Shown piece by piece: positions 50,466-58,745 of a stretch of DNA of 64,000 nucleotides; positions within the stretch are counted from its first letter, which is position 1; each line of letters begins with the position of its first letter. A program made the translations under genes and the position numbers. The stretch covers positions 142,649 through 206,648 of the forward strand of contig JAHDXL010000005.1 of NCBI GenBank assembly GCA_023382935.1. The letters are read 5' to 3'. A model generated the notes under the pieces. It was not told the DNA's origin and searched no databases. It saw only the letters and a program-made list of their open reading frames with translations. This DNA comes from Phycisphaerales bacterium (GTDB lineage Bacteria; Planctomycetota; Phycisphaerae; Phycisphaerales; UBA1924).

Positions 50466-51452
50466 TCACGGAATCGGCACGCGATCGAAGATCCGACGCA
50501 CCACCCACGAGGAATCAATCCCCTCGGCCTCGGCCTCGTAACTCACCAGCACGCGGTGGCGCATCACGTCCAGCCCGATGCTCTTCACATCCGACGGCGT
50601 CACGAATCCACGGCCCTGCAGGAACGCATGCGCCCGCGCCGCCATCGTCAGGGCGATCGACGCACGCGGCGAGGCCCCAAACTCGATCAGCCGCTTCAAC
50701 TGGTCATCCACTTCCCCGGGGTGCCGCGTGGCATGCACCACCTCAACCACATATCGCTTGATCTTCTCGTCCACATGCACGCGGTCGACCGTCGAGCGGG
50801 CTTCACGCAGATCCTCCAGCGTCAGCACCGGCGTCGTGGTCAGATCGGGCCTGCTCGCGGCCATGCGGTTGACGATCTCCAGTTCCTCCTCGCGTGTGGG
50901 ATAATCGACAATCACCTTGAGCATGAACCGGTCGACCTGCGCTTCGGGCAGCGGATACGTGCCCTCCTGTTCGATCGGATTCTGCGTCGCCAGCACCAAG
51001 AACGGATCATCGAGCCGGTGTGTCGTTTCTCCGATCGTGACCTGGCGCTCCTGCATCGCCTGCAGCAGCGCGCTCTGCACCTTGGCCGGCGCACGATTGA
51101 TTTCGTCGGCCAGCACGATGTTCGCAAAGATCGGCCCGCGCCGAGTCGTGAACTCTCCCGTGTCCGGTCGGTAAATCAGCGTTCCAACCAGGTCGGCGGG
51201 CAGCAGGTCGGGCGTGAACTGCACGCGCGCGAACGACCCGTGGATCGCCCCGGCCAGCGTCGAAACCGTCAATGTCTTGGCCAGCCCGGGCACACCCTCC
51301 AGCAGTACGTGCCCGTTGCACAGCAGCCCGATCAGCAGCCGCTCGACCATGGACTTCTGACCGACGACCACGCGCGTCACGGCCTCGGTTAGCCGCCTCA
51401 TGGCCTCGGCGCGGTTCTGCACTTCGCGTTCGAGGTCGAGTTGCACCGACAA
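50466..51452 (-). CDS. MoxR-family AAA+ ATPase
   Basis: 328 residues. AAA+ motifs: Walker A LLEGVPGLAKTLT, Walker B IVLADEINRAPAKVQSALLQAM, sensor 1 LATQNPIEQEGTYPLPEAQVDRF, and sensor 2 region SPRASIALTMAARA. MoxR ATPases act as chaperones for vWA partners; here it leads a Bat operon with DUF58, BatA and BatB. Cytoplasmic. It probably shares its transcript with all genes down to 42944. Confidence 0.93.
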   Translation of the reverse strand: MSVQLDLEREVQNRAEAMRRLTEAVTRVVVGQKSMVERLLIGLLCNGHVLLEGVPGLAKTLTVSTLAGAIHGSFARVQFTPDLLPADLVGTLIYRPDTGEFTTRRGPIFANIVLADEINRAPAKVQSALLQAMQERQVTIGETTHRLDDPFLVLATQNPIEQEGTYPLPEAQVDRFMLKVIVDYPTREEELEIVNRMAASRPDLTTTPVLTLEDLREARSTVDRVHVDEKIKRYVVEVVHATRHPGEVDDQLKRLIEFGASPRASIALTMAARAHAFLQGRGFVTPSDVKSIGLDVMRHRVLVSYEAEAEGIDSSWVVRRIFDRVPIP

Positions 51453-51566
51453 AATGCCAGTCTCCTGAGTCGAGGTTCACGTCCATGAGATGCAGTCCGG
51501 CCGCTAACCCGTCACGCCCGGACCGCTCGACAGGGAAACTATGGATCCCGGACTCCGCCGGTTCGC

Positions 51567-51884
51567 TCAGTTGCCCGCGTCAGCCGGGGGCTGCGGGCCC
51601 CGCTGCAGGCGGATCTCTCCGTTCTGCTCTTCAAACTGCCGGATCAACTGACCCAGACTCATCGCCAAACGCTTGGCCCCGGCCCAGTTCATGATCACCC
51701 GGCTCCCCACGCTGAAAAGCACCATCGGCTGCTGGTTTGGACCCTGCATCGGAATGTTCAGCCCAAAGTCCAAGACCACCTCATCCAGCGTCGTGGAAGT
51801 ACGGATCGTGTTCGCATACGCGCTGTGCATCTTCGACTCGTCGATGCGAAGCTGGATCTGCTGCTGTCCCTGATTCTCAGCCAT
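51567..51884 (-). CDS. DUF3467 domain protein
   Basis: 105 residues from the ATG at 51884, with GAAAGG upstream. Matches the small DUF3467 family: QIQLRIDESKMHSAYANTIRT, TTLDEVVLDFGLN, VGSRVIMNWAGAKRLAMSLG. No enzymatic residues are evident. It is 114 bases upstream of moxR in the same direction and may be first in that operon. Function unknown. Confidence 0.85.
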   Translation of the reverse strand: MAENQGQQQIQLRIDESKMHSAYANTIRTSTTLDEVVLDFGLNIPMQGPNQQPMVLFSVGSRVIMNWAGAKRLAMSLGQLIRQFEEQNGEIRLQRGPQPPADAGN

Positions 51885-52054
51885 CGTGGACCAACCTTTC
51901 CTGAAGCGCTCTGAACAAGCGGCCGGCAAGCACGTGCGGGCCGGGATCAACCTTAGCCCTTCCATCGTCAAACGCAAACCGACTCGATCATCCGTTCCTG
52001 CCTCAAGGCTGCCCGCCGGCCACGGGTAGACTTCCCAATCCCTGGAGACCACCG

Positions 52055-54028
52055 ATGTCGTTGACCCTCGTCGAGAAGATCGCCACCCGCTACGCCGTGG
52101 GACTCAAGCCGGGTCAGGCCGCCCGCCAGGACATGATCGTGCGCATCCGCCCAAAGCATGTGATGACGCACGACAACACAGGGGCCGTCATCCCCAAGTT
52201 CCATTCGATCTTCGAGGGCACCGGCAAGCAACCCAAGGTCGCCGACCCCGGACAGCCGGTCTTCGCCATCGACCATGACATCCAGAACCAGACGCCGGAA
52301 AACCTCGGCAAGTACGCCAAAATCGCATCCTTCGCTGAAAGGCACGGGATCGACTATTACCCCCCAGGCACCGGCATCAGCCACCAGGTCATGGTCGAGC
52401 AGGGCTACGCCGTGCCGGGATCGATGATTGTCGGCTCCGACTCGCACTCCAACCTTTATGGCGGTGTGTCGGCGCTGGGCACCCCGGTCGTGCGCACGGA
52501 CGCCGCATGTCTCTGGGCCACCGGCGTCACATGGTGGCAGGTGCCGAAGGTTGCACGCTGCGTCTTGAAGGGCCGCCTCCAGGAGGGTGTGGTCGGCAAG
52601 GACGTCATCATTACCCTCTGCGGGCTGTTCAACAAGGATGAGGTGCTCAACCACGCGGTCGAGTTCGTCGGCGACGGCGTGCGTTCCCTGAGCATGGATC
52701 AGCGCCTCTCGATCGCCAACATGACCACCGAGTGGGGCGCGCTGGCCGGTGTGTTTCCCTTTGACGAAACGCTGCGCTCCTATCTCTTCGCACGCGCCGA
52801 TTACTTCGCCAGTGCGAGCAGGCCCGGTGAGCGTCGCCCGCACTCCAGGGGCGTTTACACTCGCCGGGATGTCGAGCGATGGTGGAGCGAACGGGTGAGT
52901 CCCGACGCCGATGCGTCGTATGCACTCGAAATCGAACTCGACCTGGGCACTGTCATCCCGCACGTCTCTGGCCCCAACGAGGTCAAGACCATGGTCAGTC
53001 TGCCCGAGATCGAGGCTCGCAAGGTCAAGATCCACAAGGCCTATCTGGTCAGTTGCGTCAATGCCCGGCTCGAGGACATCGAAGCGGCCGCCGGCGTTCT
53101 GCGCGGGAAGCGCGTGGCCCAGGGTGTCCAGATGTACGTCGGAGCCGCATCCGAAGAAGTGCAGCGCGCCGCCGAATGTTCGGGCGCGTGGGACAGTCTG
53201 ATCTCGGCCGGCGCCACCATGCTTCCCCCCGGGTGTGGACCCTGCATCGGTCTGGGGACCGGTTTGGTCGAAGCCGGCGAAGTGGCCATCAGCGCCACCA
53301 ACCGAAACTTCAAGGGACGCATGGGCAGCAAGGAAGCCGAGGTGTATCTGGCTTCGCCCGCGGTGGTCGCTGCTTCAGCCGCCGCCGGGTACATCTGCGC
53401 GCCATCCAACTACGCGCCCGGGGCGCCGAAGGGTTCAATGAAAAGGTTTGCATGTGCCACGCCTGTGGAAAACTCGCGCGACCTCATTGAGGGATTTCCC
53501 GCGATTCTGCGCGGACGGACGCTCTTTCTTCCTAAGCACAACATGAACACTGACGGCATCTACGCCGGCAAATGGACTTATCAGGACGGCATGTCACCAG
53601 AGCAGATGGCTTCGGTCGTCTTCGAAAACTACGACCCGCGATTCGCGCAGATCGCCCGCGCTGGCGACATCATCGTCAGTGGACACAACTTCGGCACCGG
53701 CTCCAGCCGTGAGCAGGCGGCCACGGCTCTCAAGTTTCGTGGCATCTCTTGTGTCATCGCAGCCAGTTTCAGCGAAACCTATCTGCGCAATGCCTTCAAT
53801 AACGGATATCTGTGTCTGGCGTGCGAGCCGCTTTCACGCTTGTTTTTTGAGCGATTTGTGCGCCCCGGAGAAAAGACGATCATTGGCCCGGAAATCGAGA
53901 TCCGCTTTGGAGATGGGCGCATTGTCTTGGAAGGCCAAGAGGTCATGTTCACCCCGCTGAGCACCGCCGCTCAGGAACTCATCCGCGAGGGAGGCGCTGA
54001 GCCGGTGGCGCGACGTTTGCTCACCTGA
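52055..54028 (+). CDS. Aconitase-superfamily dehydratase, fused homoaconitase/isopropylmalate isomerase type
   Basis: 657 residues. Both large and small domains are in one chain: the large domain (1-430) has the [4Fe-4S] cysteines in LVSCVNARLEDI and PPGCGPCIGLG, plus GSDSHSNLYGG; the small domain (~480-657) has HNFGTGSSREQAA. This is the fused layout of homoaconitases and some isopropylmalate isomerase relatives. Isomerises a 2-hydroxy or 3-hydroxy tricarboxylate by dehydration and rehydration. Together with the NAD-type dehydrogenase at 56508 it could serve homocitrate, isocitrate or isopropylmalate chemistry. Which one cannot be told by eye. Confidence 0.85.
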   Translation: MSLTLVEKIATRYAVGLKPGQAARQDMIVRIRPKHVMTHDNTGAVIPKFHSIFEGTGKQPKVADPGQPVFAIDHDIQNQTPENLGKYAKIASFAERHGIDYYPPGTGISHQVMVEQGYAVPGSMIVGSDSHSNLYGGVSALGTPVVRTDAACLWATGVTWWQVPKVARCVLKGRLQEGVVGKDVIITLCGLFNKDEVLNHAVEFVGDGVRSLSMDQRLSIANMTTEWGALAGVFPFDETLRSYLFARADYFASASRPGERRPHSRGVYTRRDVERWWSERVSPDADASYALEIELDLGTVIPHVSGPNEVKTMVSLPEIEARKVKIHKAYLVSCVNARLEDIEAAAGVLRGKRVAQGVQMYVGAASEEVQRAAECSGAWDSLISAGATMLPPGCGPCIGLGTGLVEAGEVAISATNRNFKGRMGSKEAEVYLASPAVVAASAAAGYICAPSNYAPGAPKGSMKRFACATPVENSRDLIEGFPAILRGRTLFLPKHNMNTDGIYAGKWTYQDGMSPEQMASVVFENYDPRFAQIARAGDIIVSGHNFGTGSSREQAATALKFRGISCVIAASFSETYLRNAFNNGYLCLACEPLSRLFFERFVRPGEKTIIGPEIEIRFGDGRIVLEGQEVMFTPLSTAAQELIREGGAEPVARRLLT

Positions 54029-54252
54029 CCAACACGATGTGGGGGACCGTCTGTAAGGAAATCCACAGCATTTGTCCCCTTTCCCCACAAACCTGTGCGA
54101 CAACGAGGGGGTCCGGATCCCAAGCGCTTTTCGCGGCGCGTCGTTGATCCCGTGCAACCGATACTTCTTTTGCGCATAATGGAAGTCGTCAGTCAACCTG
54201 GTCATCAACGGGGTGGGGCACGCGAGCAGGGCTGGGATTCAGAGGAATGTGC

Positions 54253-54924
54253 ATGCAGGGAAGCACCGGGGACGTTTCTCCACTCCTACAGCATGGGCGC
54301 TTCGAGAGTCTCGTGGGCGTCATCGAGCATACACCAGGACTCGGCGTGTTCTTGATCGATGGTGATGCGCGCGTTGAGTACGTCACCAGGCCCGCCGCTG
54401 AGATCCTTTTCCGCTGCGAGGTGCATGAGGCCATCGGGCGATCGGTGCCCTCGCTGCTGCACGCCTACGGGACCGACCTGCTCAAACGGGCCTGGAGCCG
54501 GCCGTTGCACAGCGAGCGAATCATCTGGGGTGGCTGGCAGTTAGTCTTGGTCTTCTTCGCCGACGAGAGTTTTCCGATCGCCGGGCGGGCCTGTACCGTG
54601 CAGCGCGTCAGCGGGCCCATCGGAGACCAGTGGGGAGGGCTGAAGATCCACAATGCCCCCTGCGCCGACCTTGGACCGCTCGACGTACTCAGCGCCCGTG
54701 AACTGGAGATCGCCGCGTTGATCGGAACCGGCATGAGTGTGCGCGATATCGCTTCGCACTTGCACAGATCCATTAAGACCGTCGAGAACCACCGCATCTC
54801 CATGGGGCGAAAACTCGGGATCGGCAACCGGCTGGAAATCGCCCTGCTGGCCAACAACGCCGGGCTGCGCCCGAGTGATTCGGAACTGCGCCGCATCCCG
54901 GCTTCCGGTCAATCCCGATCCTGA
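54253..54924 (+). CDS. PAS-LuxR transcriptional regulator
   Basis: 223 residues from the ATG at 54253, seven bases after GAGGA; an ATG at 54247 is too close to that site. Residues ~20-130 read like a PAS sensor (VIEHTPGLGVFLIDGDARVE and FRCEVHEAIGRSVPSLLHA). The C-terminal LuxR-type helix-turn-helix is LSARELEIAALIGTGMSVRD then IASHLHRSIKTVENHRISMG. No receiver domain, so it probably senses a bound ligand or redox state. It sits between the dehydratase and dehydrogenase genes and could regulate them. Confidence 0.85.
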   Translation: MQGSTGDVSPLLQHGRFESLVGVIEHTPGLGVFLIDGDARVEYVTRPAAEILFRCEVHEAIGRSVPSLLHAYGTDLLKRAWSRPLHSERIIWGGWQLVLVFFADESFPIAGRACTVQRVSGPIGDQWGGLKIHNAPCADLGPLDVLSARELEIAALIGTGMSVRDIASHLHRSIKTVENHRISMGRKLGIGNRLEIALLANNAGLRPSDSELRRIPASGQSRS

Positions 54925-54948
54925 GCCCGGCCACAGGCCATCGCCCGC

Positions 54949-56421
54949 TCACGCTGCTTCGCGCAGCCCGACCCCCTCTGCGCACATCGGCGGGCTCGTC
55001 CACCGCTCGGCGATGGCGGCAAACTCCCCTTCGACGCGCAGGAACGCGCCGACCACCTCTGGGTCAAACTGCGTGCCCGATCCATGCCGAATTGTTTCGA
55101 CCGCCTGTTCGTGGGACAGTGCCGGCTTGTAGACTCGAACGCTGCGTAGCGCGTCGTACACGTCGGCCACCGCCACAATCCGCGCAGAGAGGGCGATCTG
55201 CTCGCCGGCCAGTCCGAATGGGTAGCCCGTACCGTCCCATCGCTCGTGGTGTCCCAGCGCGATCTCGATGCAGAGGTTCAACAGGGGTGAGTCGCCCATG
55301 CGACGGCGTACCGCAATGAGCGTGTCGGCGCCGATGAGCGGGTGCCGCTCGATGGTCTGACGCTCCTCTTGCGTCAGGCCATCGGGCTTGAGCAGCACCC
55401 TGTCGGGAACACCAACCTTCCCAATGTCGTGCAGAGACGCCGCCAACTTCAGGTTCTCAATCCACGCCCTGTCGATTTCCGGCCTCTCTGAGGCCAGGTC
55501 ATGCGCCAAGGCAGCCGCGTATTCGCAGATGCGATCCAGGTGTGCGCCGGTGTCCGAGTCGCGAAAGTCAGCCAGTTTGGCCAGCCCGAAGATCATGGCG
55601 TGCAGGCGCTCGGTGCCGGCAGCAACCTGGCGTCTGACTTCTTGCTCCAGTTCGGCGTTGATGCGTTCAATCTGCGTTTCATATCGCCGCATGATGAGCA
55701 GGCCGACGATGGCCGTGAGGCCCAGGGTGGCAATGCCCGCAGCGATGGTCCTCGCATACGCCCGCATCAGAGAAGCCTCGGCAAACATGCTATTGCCCGG
55801 CGCCGGCTCGACGACAATCAACTGGAAGCCGTTGGGCAGCCTGTGTCGGGTTGCGATCAGGCCCTTGGCGTCTGCGACTCCCGGTCGCGATTCAACTTCC
55901 GCAGCGAGGTCTCCCTGCGTCGCCCATCCCGGTGGCAGATTCTGGCGCTGCAGGTGTGGGTCGTGTGGGTCACCATCCGCCAACACCCAGACGACCTCGT
56001 GGTGCTCACCCACGATCCACGCGGCTGCTCCCGGGTCCAGGCGGGACTGTGAGAGCAGTTGCCTCAGGCGAGGCTCATCCTGCGCGAACATCTGGGCGGA
56101 CAAGTCGGGAATCTGCTCGCGGATGAGCCGGGGCGTGAAGTCGTTGTGTTGCTCCAGATACCGCACCATCTCTTGCAGTTCAGCCGCTCGGTTGTCCCTG
56201 AGCAGCAGGCCGCCGACTACGCCCAGGATCAGCCCCTGCACCGCCAGCGCTCTGAGGAGCATTCCAGACTTGGATCCAGGCTTGAATTGTCCGCGTCGTT
56301 GTTTCAATGTGCTCCTCATCTGAGGAATTCCACTCCCTGTGGTCCTGTTTTCGTCCATTGCAGAGGCCCGGTTCAGGCACTGGTTGCGCATCGAGGGATA
56401 TCTGGATCGTTTGAATGGCAA
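54949..56421 (-). CDS. Membrane HD-GYP cyclic-di-GMP phosphodiesterase with periplasmic sensor
   Basis: 490 residues; downstream ATGs at residues 11, 22 or 35 are also possible starts. First membrane helix near 53-75 (LLRALAVQGLILGVVGGLLL), a periplasmic sensor region of ~150 residues, second helix (TIAAGIATLGLTAIVGLLIM), a short coiled linker, then an HD-GYP domain with HD in LAASLHDIGKVGVPDRVLL and HHERWDGTGYP in full. Expected to hydrolyse cyclic di-GMP in response to an external signal. Divergent from the dehydrogenase gene at 56508. Confidence 0.9.
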   Translation of the reverse strand: MPFKRSRYPSMRNQCLNRASAMDENRTTGSGIPQMRSTLKQRRGQFKPGSKSGMLLRALAVQGLILGVVGGLLLRDNRAAELQEMVRYLEQHNDFTPRLIREQIPDLSAQMFAQDEPRLRQLLSQSRLDPGAAAWIVGEHHEVVWVLADGDPHDPHLQRQNLPPGWATQGDLAAEVESRPGVADAKGLIATRHRLPNGFQLIVVEPAPGNSMFAEASLMRAYARTIAAGIATLGLTAIVGLLIMRRYETQIERINAELEQEVRRQVAAGTERLHAMIFGLAKLADFRDSDTGAHLDRICEYAAALAHDLASERPEIDRAWIENLKLAASLHDIGKVGVPDRVLLKPDGLTQEERQTIERHPLIGADTLIAVRRRMGDSPLLNLCIEIALGHHERWDGTGYPFGLAGEQIALSARIVAVADVYDALRSVRVYKPALSHEQAVETIRHGSGTQFDPEVVGAFLRVEGEFAAIAERWTSPPMCAEGVGLREAA

Positions 56422-56507
56422 TCCCCAGTCCGGGAAGGTGGGCTACGGGATCACGGCGCCGGGGTTGGTTACACTTCCCCCCCAACCCGACTGAGGAGTC
56501 AATGTCT

Positions 56508-57647
56508 ATGGCCAAGTACAGAATTGCATGGATGCCCGGTGACGGCGTGGGCGTGGACGTGATGGACGCGACACGGATCGTGCTGGACGCGATGAAGTTC
56601 GACGCCGAATACATCCCCGCCGACATCGGGTGGGAGTTCTGGTGCAAGGAGGGAAACCCCCTGCCCGACCGTACCATTAAGATTCTCAAGGAAACCGACT
56701 GTGCCCTGTTCGGGGCGATCACCAGCAAGCCCCGCGAAGAGGCGGCCGAGGAACTGGCTCCCGAACTCCGCGGCAAGAAACTCAGTTACTTCAGCCCGAT
56801 CGTGAAGTTGCGCCAGTTGTTCGACCTGCACACGAACCTCAGGCCGTGCAAGGCCTACCCGGGCAACCCCCTCAACTACCGCGACGACATCGACCTGGTG
56901 GTCTTCCGCGAGAACACCGAAGGCATGTACGGCGGGATCGAGTGGTTCCCCCTGCCCAGGAAGGTCGCCGACGCAATGGCCGACCCCGAAGTCGGACACC
57001 CTGACCGCATGAAGCGCTGGTATGAGAAGGGGCTGGAGAATGTCGCGGTGTCGACGCGCGTGATGAGCCGACAGGGCTGCGAGAGCATCTGTCGACAGGC
57101 GTTCGAGTATGCGAAGAAGTTTGGGCGCAAGAGCGTAACCCTCGTCGAGAAGCCCAACGTGCTGCGCGAGACCGGCGGGCTGATGACGCGCGTTTTTCGG
57201 CAGGTGGCCAGGGACTATCCGGGAATCCCCGCGTGGGAGGCCAACATCGACGCGATCTGCATGTGGATGCTCAAGAACCCGCAGGACTACGACGTGCTGG
57301 TTGCCGAGAACATGTTCGGCGACATCGTGAGCGACCTGTGCGCCGGACTGGTCGGCGGGCTTGGGTTTGCCTGTGCAGCCAACATCGGCGACAAGTACGC
57401 CGTCTTCGAGCCCACGCACGGCTCGGCGCCCAAGTACGCCGGTCAGGACGTGGTCAACCCGATGGCGATGATCCTGACGGCCAAGATGATGCTCGACTGG
57501 CTGGGCGAGGACAAGGAGGCCCGGCGACTCGAGGCCGCGGTCGCCAGGGTCATCAAGGAGAACAAGACCGCGACCTACGACGTGAAGGGCCGCGGCAAGG
57601 GCGATTCGACCACGGCGGTGGCCAAGGCCGTGGCGGCGGCGCTGTAG
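56508..57647 (+). CDS. NAD-type isocitrate/isopropylmalate/homoisocitrate dehydrogenase
   Basis: 379 residues from the ATG at 56508, nine bases after GAGGAG; the ATG at 56502 is too near it. Beta-decarboxylating dehydrogenase family: IAWMPGDGVGVDVMDATR, LRPCKAYPGNPLNY, DLVVFRENTEGMYGGIEW, then DVLVAENMFGDIVSDLCAGL and FEPTHGSAPKYAGQDVVNPM. It oxidises and decarboxylates a 2-hydroxy-tricarboxylate or related malate derivative with NAD. The fused aconitase-type gene 2.5 kb upstream is a likely pathway partner. Substrate is undecided between isocitrate, isopropylmalate and homoisocitrate. A hairpin repeat follows. Confidence 0.88.
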   Translation: MAKYRIAWMPGDGVGVDVMDATRIVLDAMKFDAEYIPADIGWEFWCKEGNPLPDRTIKILKETDCALFGAITSKPREEAAEELAPELRGKKLSYFSPIVKLRQLFDLHTNLRPCKAYPGNPLNYRDDIDLVVFRENTEGMYGGIEWFPLPRKVADAMADPEVGHPDRMKRWYEKGLENVAVSTRVMSRQGCESICRQAFEYAKKFGRKSVTLVEKPNVLRETGGLMTRVFRQVARDYPGIPAWEANIDAICMWMLKNPQDYDVLVAENMFGDIVSDLCAGLVGGLGFACAANIGDKYAVFEPTHGSAPKYAGQDVVNPMAMILTAKMMLDWLGEDKEARRLEAAVARVIKENKTATYDVKGRGKGDSTTAVAKAVAAAL

Positions 57648-57671
57648 TCATTGCGAATATCTGACCCGATT

Positions 57672-57706
57672 CGTGCCAGCAATCTTCTCTTCAAGGTTGC
57701 TGTCTC
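57672..57706 (+). repeat. Intergenic hairpin repeat, copy E (left half only)
   Basis: CGTGCCAGCAATC, TTCTCTTCAA, then GGTTGCTGTCTC: arms CAGCAA/TTGCTG with a pyrimidine-rich loop. It matches the left units of copies B and D. It is 25 bases after the dehydrogenase stop, in a convergent gap, and may act as a 3'-end structure. Confidence 0.72.
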
Positions 57707-57772
57707 ATGCGCCTGAAGCGGCGCAGCGAGGTCGCCAACGTGCAGGATGAATATGGTCGGAACGACGCGAAC

Positions 57773-58675
57773 CTACTTCGCCTCCGGCCAAAACCGCTGG
57801 TGCGAGCGGATTGCTGCCGCCCGATGTCGCACCAGGTCGAGCCGATGCGCGAACTGTCCGACCAGGATCAGCGCGAAGATCAGCGCGATGGGAATGACAA
57901 CGGCGCCCCAGCAGCCCAGAATCGCCATGAGCAGCCCGCCCGGTGTGCCCGGAACCACGGCCAAGGCTACGAGAACGCCGATCAACAGCGTCACGATGGC
58001 GACCCCGAGCGAAACGGCAATGAACCAGCCCGTGATCCACGCGGAGTTGGACATCTTCGCCGCCCCGCCCCGACGCGCCAGTTGGGTGAGGTGGAACATG
58101 AGGACAGCCCAGCCCGCGGCGGCGAGAAACTCGTCCAGCCAGTCGTACGCCAGCATGCCCCCCGGGACCTTCGGCGCCCTGCTGAGAGTCCCGAAGCGCT
58201 GCACGACGTTGAGCACAACGCCGCTGATCATCAGGATGCGAACCGCGTATATCAGTTGGCGTCCGCGCGGCTTGAGGTCGTGCTCGGGCGTGGTGAGGTT
58301 CCAGATGCCCAGCAGGAACCACAGTGACAAGCCCGTCAGCACGACCTTGAGCACCAGGGAGGCGATCAGCGTGGAAGAACCCTGGGACAACAGCGCGATC
58401 CCCGGCCCGCCCGCGGCGCGGATCCCCAGCCATGCCAGCGTCGTCCACACGACTGCCCAGGCGCCGCGCTGCAGGCGACCGAGCCACGCGGGCTCGGCCA
58501 GCACCAGCGCGTCGCCGCGCATCGAGGCCTGAATCGGCAACCCGCACTCAGGGCAGTAGCCGTCGGTGAGAAGCCCGCCGAGTTCATACTCGCACGCACG
58601 GCACACCACCCCGGTTGGCACCACCTCCGGGCGGGCGTCATCTCTCAAACTGGCGGGTGTGAAGGGCGTGTCCAT
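57773..58675 (-). CDS. Zinc-ribbon multi-pass membrane protein
   Basis: 300 residues from the ATG at 58675 (an upstream start at 58696 adds seven residues). The N-terminus has a four-cysteine zinc ribbon, CRACEYELGGLLTDGYCPEC. Five to six hydrophobic segments follow (for example AWAVVWTTLAWLGI, LIASLVLKVVLTGLSLWFLL, GWFIAVSLGVAIVTLLIGVL). No transport or enzyme signature was recognised. Small membrane proteins with this kind of N-terminal ribbon are frequent in Planctomycetes. Role unknown. Confidence 0.75.
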   Translation of the reverse strand: MDTPFTPASLRDDARPEVVPTGVVCRACEYELGGLLTDGYCPECGLPIQASMRGDALVLAEPAWLGRLQRGAWAVVWTTLAWLGIRAAGGPGIALLSQGSSTLIASLVLKVVLTGLSLWFLLGIWNLTTPEHDLKPRGRQLIYAVRILMISGVVLNVVQRFGTLSRAPKVPGGMLAYDWLDEFLAAAGWAVLMFHLTQLARRGGAAKMSNSAWITGWFIAVSLGVAIVTLLIGVLVALAVVPGTPGGLLMAILGCWGAVVIPIALIFALILVGQFAHRLDLVRHRAAAIRSHQRFWPEAK

Positions 58676-58745
58676 GCGGCATCCGGGCTGGGGCAACGGC
58701 TAAACTCCACCGGAACGGTTCGCGTTCACAGGCGGAGGGAACGGC

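Noticed and set aside
54039-54089. TGTGGGG...CCCCACA long-range hairpin after the dehydratase as a terminator
   Set aside because: Arms are 37 bases apart with poor interior pairing and no T run; left unassigned.
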